In this document: one piece after another, positions 43,042 to 52,184 of the stretch
Position numbering within the stretch: the first letter of the stretch is position 1
Layout of the letters: each line of letters begins with the position of its first letter
Origin: JAWOLE01 sp963815655
GTDB taxonomy: Bacteria; Acidobacteriota; Thermoanaerobaculia; UBA5066; Gp7-AA6
Direction of reading: 5' to 3'
Length of the DNA stretch: 64,000 nt
Assembly (NCBI GenBank): GCA_963815655.1
Contig: CAWFHK010000001.1
Span: 434,001 to 498,000 of the forward strand
Program-made: the position numbers and the translations under genes
The notes under the pieces: model-generated
The model's input: only the letters and a program-made list of their open reading frames with translations
Database searches by the model: none
Told to the model about the DNA's origin: nothing

Positions 43042-43370
43042 TTCGCAGCAGACATTCCTTCTCTCATCCTGAGCCCTTCGCTTTCCCTGTCATCCTGAGC
43101 GCAGCGAAGGATCTTCTCCGGTCTCGTGCGCGCGGGGAGCGGAGTTCTCGTCACTCTGCTCCTGGAGATCTCAAGGGAGATGCGGGCTCGCGACAATAGA
43201 GATTTAGGCGGCCCGAAAAGCCGCCGAATCGATCCGGCGCGGGTCGTTCCTCGACCGGGGCGCCAGGGAAAGGACAAAGCGGAGACAGAGATCCTCCAGA
43301 TCGCCACCGGCCGGTTCGCAACGGTTGATCCCTCGGCTTTTCGTCGCGTCGCGCGACAGGGTGAGTGAAA
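43042..43370 (+). other. Intergenic region with dispersed repeat and structured Rhs leader
   Basis: No gene is visible here. 43063-43117 holds two left ends of the dispersed repeat (CTCATCCTGAGC and CTGTCATCCTGAGCGCAGCG, then AAGGATCT). 43207-43225 forms a hairpin (GGCGGC, 7-base loop, GCCGCC). 43236-43264 forms a second, two-part hairpin: GGCGC/GCGCC outside, GGTCG/CGACC inside. The structured part is 100-165 nt ahead of the Rhs start and may be a leader RNA; it matches no riboswitch I recognise. Confidence 0.5.
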
Positions 43371-46300
43371 ATGATGAGACACAAGATCGCGCTGGGCTTC
43401 CTCGTTCTGTCTCTCTGCGCCGCCGGTGGGCGCGCGCAAAGCGGCCCCGACAACGATCCGGACGGGGCGCCGGGATACGTCAACAGCGTCTTCCATCACG
43501 GTGAGGTGGACTCGATCAATCTGTACAACGGGCAGTTGACGATTCCGATCTCGCTCGGGCCGACGTACCCCGTCGGCCCGAAGCTCAAGTTCGAGGCGGT
43601 CCTGACGTACAACTCGCGCAAGTTCGATTACGGGCACCCCGCGATCCAGCCTCCCGATTTCGTCTATCAGCCCTTCGCCGGAAACCCGGCGCTCGGGCAG
43701 GGATGGGAGTTCACGCTGGGCGCGATCAAGCCGTGCAAGCAGGGGAGCACGATCGGCGTCTGTTACTTCGGCGCCGACGGCGGCCAGCACATGTTCAACC
43801 AGGGCTCGAAGACGGGCGACGGGTCTCAACTCTTCCTCACGGGCTTCGGGCCCTACGAGATGTGGGACGGGGACGGGAATCATTACGTCTTCGGCTGGCA
43901 GGTCTCGGGCCTGGACGACGGAGTGTCGCCGGGATACATCCACGACTTCGGGATGGGGCGCGACGGCTGGTACCTGACCTCCGTGACGGATCCGTTCGGC
44001 AACTCCTACTCGGCCGGCTACTACACGGCGATCCCGCCCTGCTGGAGTTACGGAAGCCCGACAGGTCCGTGCACGCTCACGCCCGCGATGAACTGTCCCG
44101 CGAGTCCCGTGCGCACGTGGATCCCGCAGACGATCACTCTCCCGACGGGGACCGTCCGGATCAACCTGCAGGCCCAGGGTCCGACTTCGAACATGATCAG
44201 CGACTTCGTCTTTCCCGTCGCGGGGGGAGCGTCCGCTGTGTGGTCTCTCTCCTACGAGCAGATCTGGGACAGCTTCCATACCTGCGGGTCGTTCACGACG
44301 CACATTCCGGTGCTCGTGCAGCGGATCACGGCGATGGCTCTTCCTCCGGACGCCGGCGGCTCGCCGTCCTACCGATTCTCGAACTCGTGCCCGTTCACGA
44401 TGACATTGCCGACGGGCGCGAGCATCGCCTACACATTCGGCATATACACCTTCTTCCACGGCCGGGCCGGCGCGGTGGTGTCCAATTGCCAGGGGCTCAC
44501 GCCGCAGAACGTCGCGTACGCGGAGACCTCGTTTCCGGGGGCGTGTTCCCCCTCGCAGCCGGGCGAGGACCCGCCGCTGCCGGCGTCGGCCGGCAGCGCG
44601 GTCTGTTCAGGAGACAACGACGCGCGGTGGATGGACGCGGTCAGCGGCGTCCTCCGGCGGACCGAGACGATTCCCGGCGGAGCGACCGCGACGACGGACT
44701 ATACGCAGTACAGCTTCCCGTACGGAGAGCAGGGCACGGCAAGCGCCAAGCAGCGCGCCCAGACGCTGACGGTCGTGCTCTTCCCGCCGGACGTGGACAG
44801 CCGCCGGCGGGCGAAGGCGGTCCTGTTCCACAGCTCGCCGGCGCCGCTCGGTCCCGCGGGAACCGTCTACAACGAGCCGGGCGATCGCGTGGGCGCCGAT
44901 ATCGAGGAGCGCGTCTTCGACGCCGACCCGAACACGGGAGCCGCCATCACGACGAGCGTTCCCGCCTGCGCCGGCACGGCGGCCGATCAGCCCTTCTGCT
45001 CGTCGAAGGCGGTGCGGGTGACGCAGCGGACCCACGAATATGACGACGCGATCCGCGAGATCGGCAACCGGCGGTTGAGGGTCGAGACTGTCTGCGACGG
45101 CCCGAGCGCCCCCGGCGGGACCTGTCAGTCGAGCCTGTCGCACACCGTCACGTTTTCGAACCCGCCGGGAGTCAACTGGGACGCCAACGGCCGCCATTAC
45201 AACATCGAGCAGCACTCCGGCACTCTCGGCAACGACAGCCGAACGGTCACAACGACCTGGGCGCCGTCGGTTTCTCCCTGGTTCCCCAACATCTTCACGC
45301 GGCGAACGGAGACGCAGGGCTCGAGCGCCGTGGACCACTACTTCGAGTTCACTCCATCCAACGGGTTCCCTCGCGGCGATTTCGTCCATGACGCCGCCCG
45401 GCAGATCGTCTTCCTGATCTGCCGCTACGGAGACGGGGCCGGAAACGTCGCTCAGGATTTTTCGGCGACGTATGTCCAGTGGCCCGGCTGGCCCAGCCCT
45501 CCTCCATTCAATGCCTGCTCGCAGTTCTACCCGACCTACCCGACAGGCGCGATCGGGGTCAACGGCGACTCGTTCGGCAAGACCTACACGCATCGCTACG
45601 GGCAGTTACTCACGGCTCGATGGATGGTCAATTCGACGACGCCCGCGAGCTGGTACCTGAAGAACATCTTCCGCGACCCGGCGACCGGCTGGATCACGTA
45701 CTCCGTGGACCCGTCGGGATTGGGAACGGGATACTCCTATGACGGACTGGGCCGGGTGACGGGCATCTTCCCTCCCGCCGACGCGCCGACGATCGTCAGC
45801 TATGACTCGACGACCCAGACGACGGCATCCCGGGACGGGGGCCCTGGTCTCTTCACCCTGCAGCGATACCTCTACGATGGCCTCGGCCGGGGGAGCCGCG
45901 AGGTCCGCCTGATGCCGGCCGGTTCCGCCTCCCCCTATGCGGTGCGGCTGACGCAGTACGATCCGGCCGGCCACACTTCCTTCGTCTCCGAGTGGGCGGG
46001 GTGTTCCGGCCTCTCGACCTGCGCGGTGGCTTCGCCCTCCGCGGGGACCCGGTCGTCCGACTTCGATCCCCTGGGACGGCCCCGGACGATCCGCAACGCC
46101 GACGGAGCGACCACCACGATCTCCTACGCCGACGCCTTCTCCCAGGATTCCGACACGCTGAAGACCGTCACCGTCGGCAATATCAATGGCGTCTGTTCGG
46201 GCACCTGTTCCGGAGGGATCTCAGCGGCCACGGCCTATCGCTACGACGCCTTCGGGCGGCTCACCTCCGTGACCGAGCCGGGCGGGGATGTCACGAGCTA

Positions 46301-48440
46301 CGCCTACGACGCCAATGGTAAGCTCACACAAGTATCGCAGGGGGTTCAGACGAGGACCTTCGCCTACGACTCGGCGGGCTTCCTTCGCTCTGAGACGACG
46401 CCGGAGAAGGGCGCCGTCGCTTACGACACGTACGGCAGCCTGGGCAACCTCCTCTCGGAGACCGAGCCCGGCAGTCTCGCCATCAGCCGGAGCTACGACT
46501 TCGCGGGCCGGGTGACCGGGATCGTTTCCGGCGGCCTGCGCTACTTAACCAACTGTTACGACGGCCAGACCTGCGTTGATGGCAATCCCGGTTACTCAGG
46601 CGGTCTCCACCCGGCCGGAAGGTTGACCCGGCGCATCTCTTTCAATCCGCTGGCTCCCTCGGCTCCAACCGTGACGGACGACCTCGCCTTCTCGGACCCG
46701 GCCGGCCGCCTCTCCAGCCAGACGACCTCCATCGCCGGCGGCGACAATCTTCAGACGACGCAGCAGTGGCAGTACAACGGCCTGGGCCTGGTCGCGCACC
46801 ACGCGCATCCCAGGCCGCCGGGCGCGACGCCCTTCATCGTCTCGACCGACTATGACGCCGGCCTCCCGGCAACCGAGTACGTCAACGGCCTTCCGGTCGT
46901 CACCGGCATCACCCATCAGGCCTCCGGAGCCCTCGCCTCCTACAAGACAGGGCTCGGTGTCGGCCACGACGTGACGACCACGATCGCCGAGGACGCGTCC
47001 ACGCTGCTCGAGCGCCCCAGCCGCATTTCCGCGACGGCGGAAGGGTCTCCGTCGCCCGCTTTCGACACGCTGGCCTACAAGTACGATGGCGCCGGCAACA
47101 TCGCCGCGATGGGGCCAGACGCCTTCGTCTATGACCAGCGTAGCCGGCTGACGTCGGCTGCGCTCTCCGGCGTCGGAAGCCAGGGCTTCGGCTACGACAG
47201 ATACGGCAACCTTCTGTCCAAGGGGGGCGTGAGCTACTCGGTCTCACCCTCGACCAACCGGATCACCACGGCCATCTACGACGCTCGCGGCAACCTGACA
47301 GGCAATGCCGGCGAAACCTACGATTACGATGGCCTCGACCGCCAGTTGCGTCACACCGCCGGCTCCAATGTCTGGAACTACCTCTTCGACGGCGCCGACG
47401 AACGTCTCGTCAAGATCCCGCCGGCGCCCGGGAGCTGGACGTACACGCTCCGCGACGAGTCCAAGCGCGTCATCTCGGAATTCGCGGGACCGGGCCAGTC
47501 GCGCGACAACGTTTTCCTCGGCAACCTCCTGGTCGCCTCCTACGCCAACGGCTCCGTGGGCGCCAACGACCGGGTCTGGACCTTCTACTCCTCCGACCAC
47601 CTCGCCACCCCCCGACTCGTGACCGACATCACGGCCTCGACGGTAGAGACCCCCCGAAACTGGCCCTACGGCGAAACCGCCACCCCCACCGGCCTCTTCC
47701 AGCGAATCCGCTTCGCCGGCATGGAACGCGACAACGAAGCCGACCGCTACTACGACCACGCCCGAAACCACGACTTCACCCTCGGCCGCTTCCTGTCCCC
47801 GGACAAAGGTCATGAGCAGATCAGTTCGCCGGTCTGGAATCGGTACACTTATTCGTTGAGCAATCCCATCGCGTACTTGGATCCGAATGGGCGATCGGCC
47901 CGGGTACCAGAGGCTACCAAGCGCATTCTCCGCGCAGACGCCCGCATCAGATCTGAGGTAGCGGCGACTCTCGAAAGAACGGGTAATGGTCTCTTCCGCG
48001 CACCTGCTGAGCTGCTTCTTTCCTTCTTCCTTCCGTCCAATGTACAGGACATCGCTCTCGCCGCTATCCCTCAGGGTGGCGACGCTGTAGCTCTACCCAT
48101 TGCGTCCGCTCTCGCCAGCCGCGAGGTCACCGTCTTGGGCCACTTTCCGCGGTACATTCAACTGGCTGACAGGCTCGAGGCCCATCGGTTCAATATTCCT
48201 ACAGCAGTCTGGGAACGGATGTCTCCTGAGATGCAAAGGGCCGCCAACCTTCGATTCCTTGACAACGTTGCTGCTCGCGGGGATCGTATCGTTCTCTCGG
48301 ATAACATTAGGAAGGTCAAGATTGGAAGCACTCTAGAGGACGAGATCGTATACATGGTAGAGCGAAAAGGCTATAAGATCTCGAGCGACGGCTGGAAACT
48401 CATTCCTCCCACCGAGGTGCCAGTTGACTCCAAGCCTTGA
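43371..48440 (+). CDS. Rhs-repeat polymorphic toxin, secreted
   Basis: The 1689-aa protein has a signal peptide (residues 1-22, ending GGRAQ) and an N-terminal region with NLYNGQLTIPISLGPTYPVG. A long series of YD/Rhs repeats follows (YSYDGLGRVTGIFPP, YRYDAFGRLTSVTEPGG, YDYDGLDRQLRHTAG). The Rhs core ends near residue 1500 (DNEADRYYDHARNHDF, then GRFLSPDKG and PNG). After the core comes a ~165-residue tip with VTVLGHFPRYIQLADRL and AANLRFLDNVAARGD, the probable toxin. The tip and the next gene are distinctly AT-richer than the core. The start could be ATG 43371 or 43374. Confidence 0.9.
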   Translation: MMRHKIALGFLVLSLCAAGGRAQSGPDNDPDGAPGYVNSVFHHGEVDSINLYNGQLTIPISLGPTYPVGPKLKFEAVLTYNSRKFDYGHPAIQPPDFVYQPFAGNPALGQGWEFTLGAIKPCKQGSTIGVCYFGADGGQHMFNQGSKTGDGSQLFLTGFGPYEMWDGDGNHYVFGWQVSGLDDGVSPGYIHDFGMGRDGWYLTSVTDPFGNSYSAGYYTAIPPCWSYGSPTGPCTLTPAMNCPASPVRTWIPQTITLPTGTVRINLQAQGPTSNMISDFVFPVAGGASAVWSLSYEQIWDSFHTCGSFTTHIPVLVQRITAMALPPDAGGSPSYRFSNSCPFTMTLPTGASIAYTFGIYTFFHGRAGAVVSNCQGLTPQNVAYAETSFPGACSPSQPGEDPPLPASAGSAVCSGDNDARWMDAVSGVLRRTETIPGGATATTDYTQYSFPYGEQGTASAKQRAQTLTVVLFPPDVDSRRRAKAVLFHSSPAPLGPAGTVYNEPGDRVGADIEERVFDADPNTGAAITTSVPACAGTAADQPFCSSKAVRVTQRTHEYDDAIREIGNRRLRVETVCDGPSAPGGTCQSSLSHTVTFSNPPGVNWDANGRHYNIEQHSGTLGNDSRTVTTTWAPSVSPWFPNIFTRRTETQGSSAVDHYFEFTPSNGFPRGDFVHDAARQIVFLICRYGDGAGNVAQDFSATYVQWPGWPSPPPFNACSQFYPTYPTGAIGVNGDSFGKTYTHRYGQLLTARWMVNSTTPASWYLKNIFRDPATGWITYSVDPSGLGTGYSYDGLGRVTGIFPPADAPTIVSYDSTTQTTASRDGGPGLFTLQRYLYDGLGRGSREVRLMPAGSASPYAVRLTQYDPAGHTSFVSEWAGCSGLSTCAVASPSAGTRSSDFDPLGRPRTIRNADGATTTISYADAFSQDSDTLKTVTVGNINGVCSGTCSGGISAATAYRYDAFGRLTSVTEPGGDVTSYAYDANGKLTQVSQGVQTRTFAYDSAGFLRSETTPEKGAVAYDTYGSLGNLLSETEPGSLAISRSYDFAGRVTGIVSGGLRYLTNCYDGQTCVDGNPGYSGGLHPAGRLTRRISFNPLAPSAPTVTDDLAFSDPAGRLSSQTTSIAGGDNLQTTQQWQYNGLGLVAHHAHPRPPGATPFIVSTDYDAGLPATEYVNGLPVVTGITHQASGALASYKTGLGVGHDVTTTIAEDASTLLERPSRISATAEGSPSPAFDTLAYKYDGAGNIAAMGPDAFVYDQRSRLTSAALSGVGSQGFGYDRYGNLLSKGGVSYSVSPSTNRITTAIYDARGNLTGNAGETYDYDGLDRQLRHTAGSNVWNYLFDGADERLVKIPPAPGSWTYTLRDESKRVISEFAGPGQSRDNVFLGNLLVASYANGSVGANDRVWTFYSSDHLATPRLVTDITASTVETPRNWPYGETATPTGLFQRIRFAGMERDNEADRYYDHARNHDFTLGRFLSPDKGHEQISSPVWNRYTYSLSNPIAYLDPNGRSARVPEATKRILRADARIRSEVAATLERTGNGLFRAPAELLLSFFLPSNVQDIALAAIPQGGDAVALPIASALASREVTVLGHFPRYIQLADRLEAHRFNIPTAVWERMSPEMQRAANLRFLDNVAARGDRIVLSDNIRKVKIGSTLEDEIVYMVERKGYKISSDGWKLIPPTEVPVDSKP

Positions 48441-48849
48441 CGCTGCGCGTGAGCGGTTTCAGAGATTGTTCCCCTCGACTAGTGCGGACGCTGCGACTTC
48501 CTGGCAATACGTACAGTCACCATACTTTGGCAACTACGCTCTCACAGCCAAGGTCGCTGAGATGGAAATTAGGCTGACTTCTGAGGGGGGGCGCGAAGCG
48601 ATTGAAGTGCGACCGGCCAATTCTGAGGACGAGTGGTTCGATCTGGCGCTTGTCGAGATGCTTATTACCGGACAGGACAGACTGCTCGGCACCTCGCCTG
48701 AGCTGCTGGGTCGTTTTGTGGAAGAACATCGTGATGAGGTCGCCACAGCTCTCAGCGGGAACCGGTGGAGCTTAACAAGACGTCAACTTAAACACCTAGA
48801 AGAGAAGAGGGCGCACCTTAGATTCGGGCGGCACTGGGATAGGCACTAG
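48424..48849 (+). CDS. Probable immunity protein for the Rhs toxin tip
   Basis: TTG 48424 overlaps the last 17 nt of the Rhs gene and is preceded by GAGGTG at good spacing. No ATG or GTG gives a reasonable N terminus. The 141-aa product is acidic to neutral and soluble (YVQSPYFGNYALTAKVAEME, EWFDLALVEMLITG, SLTRRQLKHLEEKRA). It shares the lower GC of the toxin tip. Position and overlap are typical for immunity genes; I do not recognise a named immunity family. Confidence 0.7.
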   Translation: MTPSLDAARERFQRLFPSTSADAATSWQYVQSPYFGNYALTAKVAEMEIRLTSEGGREAIEVRPANSEDEWFDLALVEMLITGQDRLLGTSPELLGRFVEEHRDEVATALSGNRWSLTRRQLKHLEEKRAHLRFGRHWDRH

Positions 48850-49063
48850 GCGGCCATAACAAGGACTGCGGTAGGGTGGCTGGTACTAGGCGAATGATCC
48901 AGTTGGTCGACGTCGAAGCGTGGCTATTGTGAACGGCGCGATCACCTCTCCTTAGCGGCTCCTGGCGTCCCCGTCCTCCAGCCGGGTCCTCATCTGCTGT
49001 GGCACTCGGGGTGTGTTTGTGTGAGCAGAGTGTTAGTGGGGTCATATGTGTAACGGAGGAGCG

Positions 49064-50773
49064 ATGAAGGCTGAGCGTTCCTGGATGAGGGTTATGGCGG
49101 GAGTGGCGGGGATGGCAGCACTGTTGGGGTGGGCAGAGTCGGTTAGGGATCTATCGGTGGTTGTATCTGTCGTGCAGAGCGCCGCGGTTGGGAGCGAATT
49201 GCCTTTCACAGTCGAGGTCGGGGGATCGAGCGGGGCGACGAGCGTTACGGTGACGGCGGTGTTTCTGCCGAGGGTTACGCTGGACTCCTCGGTGCCGGCG
49301 GGAGTCTGTTCGGCGAACACAGCGTCGGCGGAGTTGTCCACGACGGTGACGTGCTCGGCGACGGGGCTGAGTAGCCTGGTGATGCGGGTGGTGCCGTTGT
49401 CTCAGGGGATGCTGACGGCGGTTGTGGGGGTCATCGGGAGTGACCCTGATCCCTACATGGGGAACAACAGTGCTTCGGCGGTCGTGTCGGTCACGTCCGG
49501 AGGGACACCGACCCCGACTCCGACGGGGCCGCCGACGTTCACCGCGACGCCGACGAGCACGCGGACGAGGACGCCTACGGCGACTCCGGTCGGGCCGACG
49601 GCGACCCGGACGCCGACTGCCACGATCACGAGGACGCCGACTCCCTCGAGCACGGCGACTCGCACTCCTTCGGTGACGGCCACGGCGACGCCGGCGGCGG
49701 CTCCGGCGCCACGTGTGGATTCGATCGTTCCGGGTTCCGGGCCGGTCACGGGGGGCGCCCAGGTCACCGTGTCGGGCGCGAACTTCGTGGCAAGCGACGG
49801 CAAAGGGCAGATACAGGTGACGCTGGGCGGTGTTGCGGTGAGCATCCTTACGGGAGGGGTCAGCTCGACTCAGATCCTTGGCTTCACGGGAGCGCACGCG
49901 GCGGGGTTCGTGGATGTCGTCGTGACGAACCCCGACGGACAGAGCGGGTCTCTTCCCGCCGGCTATCAATATGTGAATCCGACCGGAACACCGACGAACA
50001 CGGCGACGGCCACCGCGACGAAGACGGCCACCCCGAAGGCGACAAAGACACCGACATCGCCGCCCAACCCGACACAGACGCCGACCAGGACGCCGACGGC
50101 CCCGCCGACGGCGACCCCGACACGGACGCCGACGATGACGCCGACACGCACGCCGACTTCCCAGCCGGCGACCAGCACGCCCACGGGCACGCCGGCCTTC
50201 TCGCCGACGCCGACGCTGACTCCGGGAGGCAGGGGCTTTTTCGACTCCTTCGACCGCGCGGATTCGACGGTCCTCGGCAACGGCTGGACGGAGGTGGCGG
50301 GGGACCTGAACATCGCCAATATGCAGCTTCACAATGCCTCTTCGGCTGGGGATCACCTGGCGGTCCAGGCCGGCCTCGTCGGCTCGACGCAGACGGTGTC
50401 GGCGGACTTTGCCTCGGCCGGCAACAACTCCGCGCCGAGTTTCGGCCTCGTCCTGAGGTACGAGGGACCCGGCGAGTACTACCTGATCTATCGAAACACC
50501 GGTGGATCGAGCGTTCTGAGGATCGCGAGAGTGGTCAAGGGTGTCGAGACCGTTCTGAAGTCGGTCGGCGTGACGAACCCCAAGGCGAACGTTTTCTTTC
50601 ACCTGGAGGGGAGGGCGAGCGGTACGACGCTGACGGTGGCGCTCGACGGCGTGGACAAGGGCTCCGTCGCCGACGCGACATACGTGTCGGGAGCCGTCGG
50701 GATCGTGATCCATTCCGGCGGCGGCGCTACGCCGGTGCACACGGCCGACAATTTCCGAGCGACCGTGCAGTGA
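49064..50773 (+). CDS. Secreted multidomain protein with TPT linkers, IPT/TIG and lectin-like domains
   Basis: ATG 49064 follows GGAGGAGC; ATG 49046 is a weaker choice. The 569-aa protein has a signal peptide (to about residue 25), a DUF11-like beta domain (25-147), a Thr/Pro linker of TPT units (147-216), an IPT/TIG domain (216-305, PRVDSIVPGSGPVTGGAQVT), a second TPT linker (306-389), and a C-terminal ~180-residue domain starting FFDSFDRADSTVLGNGW that resembles laminin-G-like sugar-binding domains. It is probably a cell-surface or matrix protein. Function not assignable. Confidence 0.82.
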   Translation: MKAERSWMRVMAGVAGMAALLGWAESVRDLSVVVSVVQSAAVGSELPFTVEVGGSSGATSVTVTAVFLPRVTLDSSVPAGVCSANTASAELSTTVTCSATGLSSLVMRVVPLSQGMLTAVVGVIGSDPDPYMGNNSASAVVSVTSGGTPTPTPTGPPTFTATPTSTRTRTPTATPVGPTATRTPTATITRTPTPSSTATRTPSVTATATPAAAPAPRVDSIVPGSGPVTGGAQVTVSGANFVASDGKGQIQVTLGGVAVSILTGGVSSTQILGFTGAHAAGFVDVVVTNPDGQSGSLPAGYQYVNPTGTPTNTATATATKTATPKATKTPTSPPNPTQTPTRTPTAPPTATPTRTPTMTPTRTPTSQPATSTPTGTPAFSPTPTLTPGGRGFFDSFDRADSTVLGNGWTEVAGDLNIANMQLHNASSAGDHLAVQAGLVGSTQTVSADFASAGNNSAPSFGLVLRYEGPGEYYLIYRNTGGSSVLRIARVVKGVETVLKSVGVTNPKANVFFHLEGRASGTTLTVALDGVDKGSVADATYVSGAVGIVIHSGGGATPVHTADNFRATVQ

Positions 50774-50796
50774 CGATGCCCTGTCCGCCTGAGCCT

Positions 50797-50890
50797 GTCT
50801 TGTCATCCTGAGCGCAGCGAAGGATCTGCTCCGGTGTCTCCGGGCTGTGCGGGGCAGATCCTTCGTCGCTTCGCGATTCGGCGATGACAG
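50797..50890. repeat. Dispersed palindromic repeat, copy 5
   Basis: The left end is TTGTCATCCTGAGCGCAGCG then AAGGATCTGCTCC; the right end is GGGCAGATCCTTCG, then GCGATGACAG. The two ends are inverted around a short GC-rich centre. It lies between the convergent TPT-protein and patatin genes. Confidence 0.85.
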
Positions 50891-50927
50891 AGCCGCGGCG
50901 GGGTCCGCCCGGCCCGAACGGACCTTT

Positions 50928-52130
50928 CTACGACCCGGCGGACGCCGATTCGTGGCGGTCGAAGGAGGCGGGGAAGTGGTCCTCGGCGACGGAGGCCGCG
51001 GCGGCGGAAACGCCGATCTTTTCCAGGTCCGCCTGGTTGCGCACGTCGCTCATCTCCCAGAGCTCGTGCACGCGCGTCTCCTCGTAGTTGAGGCCGACCT
51101 GCGCCAGCGACTGCTTCAAGAGAGGGATGTCGTAGCGCAGGTAATGGAGGAGCGTCGCCGCGCCGGGCCGGTCGCCGGTCAGGGTTCCGATCTGCATGTC
51201 GATCGGCTGGGCGTTGGGCGAAGTCGAGAGCCACTGCAGGATCGTCTGGTTCAGCTCCGACGCGTCGTTCATGAGCTGGGAGATGAGGAGCCCCGCCCAC
51301 TGGAGGTTGTTGTACTCGGCGAGCTCCTCGCGCCTGGGGAGCTTGAAGAACGAGCCCGTCCCGACCGAGCAGAGCAGGATGTTCCGCTCGCCCAGGGGCC
51401 AGCGCAGGCCGTACCCCTCGAGCGTCGCGACGAGCAGGAGCTGCAGCGCGGGGTTGTTGTGCATGCTCACGCCGCCGTCGACGAAGACGGCCTGTTCACC
51501 CCCGCCGACGTTGGCGATCTGTCGAGGGTTGAAGTACGTCGGCGCGGCGGTGGAAGAGCGCACGACCTCCCAAAGGAGAAGGTCCTTGTTCATCTCGTAG
51601 AACCTCTGGTCCGGCAGGTTCACGAGGCTCCAGACCGAGCCGGTGTCGGCGCGCTTGGCGACGATCATCAGGCCGGAGCGCAGGTCGGGGCTCGACAGTG
51701 TTCTGTCGCCGAGGAATTTCTTCAGGAGGTCCTCGAGAGGCGCTTCCTGGAACCGCGCCTTGAGCATCCGGCCGATCGCTCCCAGCCAGGACTTCCGGGG
51801 CTGGAACGCGTCGTGCCCGACGGAGCGGTAGAGCTCGAGGATCTCGCCGACGGGGAAGCCGAGCGCCAGGAGCGTCGCGATGATCGCGCCCGTGGAAGTG
51901 CCGCCGACGAGATCGAAGTAGTCCGCCAGGACGAGATCGCTCTTTTCGTAGCGCCGCCGCAGCATCTCCTCGATCCGCGCGAGGTAGCCGAGCGTGATGA
52001 GGCCACGGATCCCGCCCCCGTCCAGCGCGAGCAGGCGCTTGGGCCCCGGCTCCCGGAGCCTCTCCGCGAGAGGCGTCGTCGCCCGGTGCTCGGCCCCGGT
52101 CCCTAACACCTGACGCCCAACACCTGACAC
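50928..52130 (-). CDS. Patatin-like phospholipase
   Basis: The 400-aa protein has the patatin catalytic set: RLLALDGGGIRGLITLGYL (oxyanion loop), GGTSTGAIIATLLALG (nucleophile Ser) and FVDGGVSMHNNPA (catalytic Asp). It probably cleaves acyl chains from phospholipids. The longest frame starts at GTG 52130 inside a heptanucleotide array; GTG 52109 is the next in-frame option, so the first ~16 residues are repeat-derived. It is divergent from a TIR-domain gene 54 nt away. That pairing resembles defence islands, but no cyclase or other defence gene is seen. Confidence 0.88.
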   Translation of the reverse strand: MSGVGRQVLGTGAEHRATTPLAERLREPGPKRLLALDGGGIRGLITLGYLARIEEMLRRRYEKSDLVLADYFDLVGGTSTGAIIATLLALGFPVGEILELYRSVGHDAFQPRKSWLGAIGRMLKARFQEAPLEDLLKKFLGDRTLSSPDLRSGLMIVAKRADTGSVWSLVNLPDQRFYEMNKDLLLWEVVRSSTAAPTYFNPRQIANVGGGEQAVFVDGGVSMHNNPALQLLLVATLEGYGLRWPLGERNILLCSVGTGSFFKLPRREELAEYNNLQWAGLLISQLMNDASELNQTILQWLSTSPNAQPIDMQIGTLTGDRPGAATLLHYLRYDIPLLKQSLAQVGLNYEETRVHELWEMSDVRNQADLEKIGVSAAAASVAEDHFPASFDRHESASAGS

Positions 52131-52140
52131 CTGCCTGTCT
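52095..52140. repeat. Heptanucleotide array between patatin and TIR genes
   Basis: Units CCTAACA, CCTGACG, CCCAACA, CCTGACA, CCTGCCT run on the plus strand. The array covers the 5' end of the patatin frame and supplies its GTG start. It is the same unit type as the arrays at 32982-33661. Confidence 0.85.
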
Positions 52141-52184
52141 CAGCCATGGCAATCCGGAGAGACACTATACTTTTTGGGATCTCA

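Noticed and set aside
43207..43300. Cyclic di-GMP riboswitch upstream of the Rhs gene
   Set aside because: The conserved GEMM elements (such as CACGCA and the GNRA tetraloop receptor) are not present.
49504..50230. Microsatellite-type DNA repeat in the TPT regions
   Set aside because: It is coding sequence for Thr/Pro linkers; codons vary and no strict DNA period is kept, unlike the heptamer arrays.
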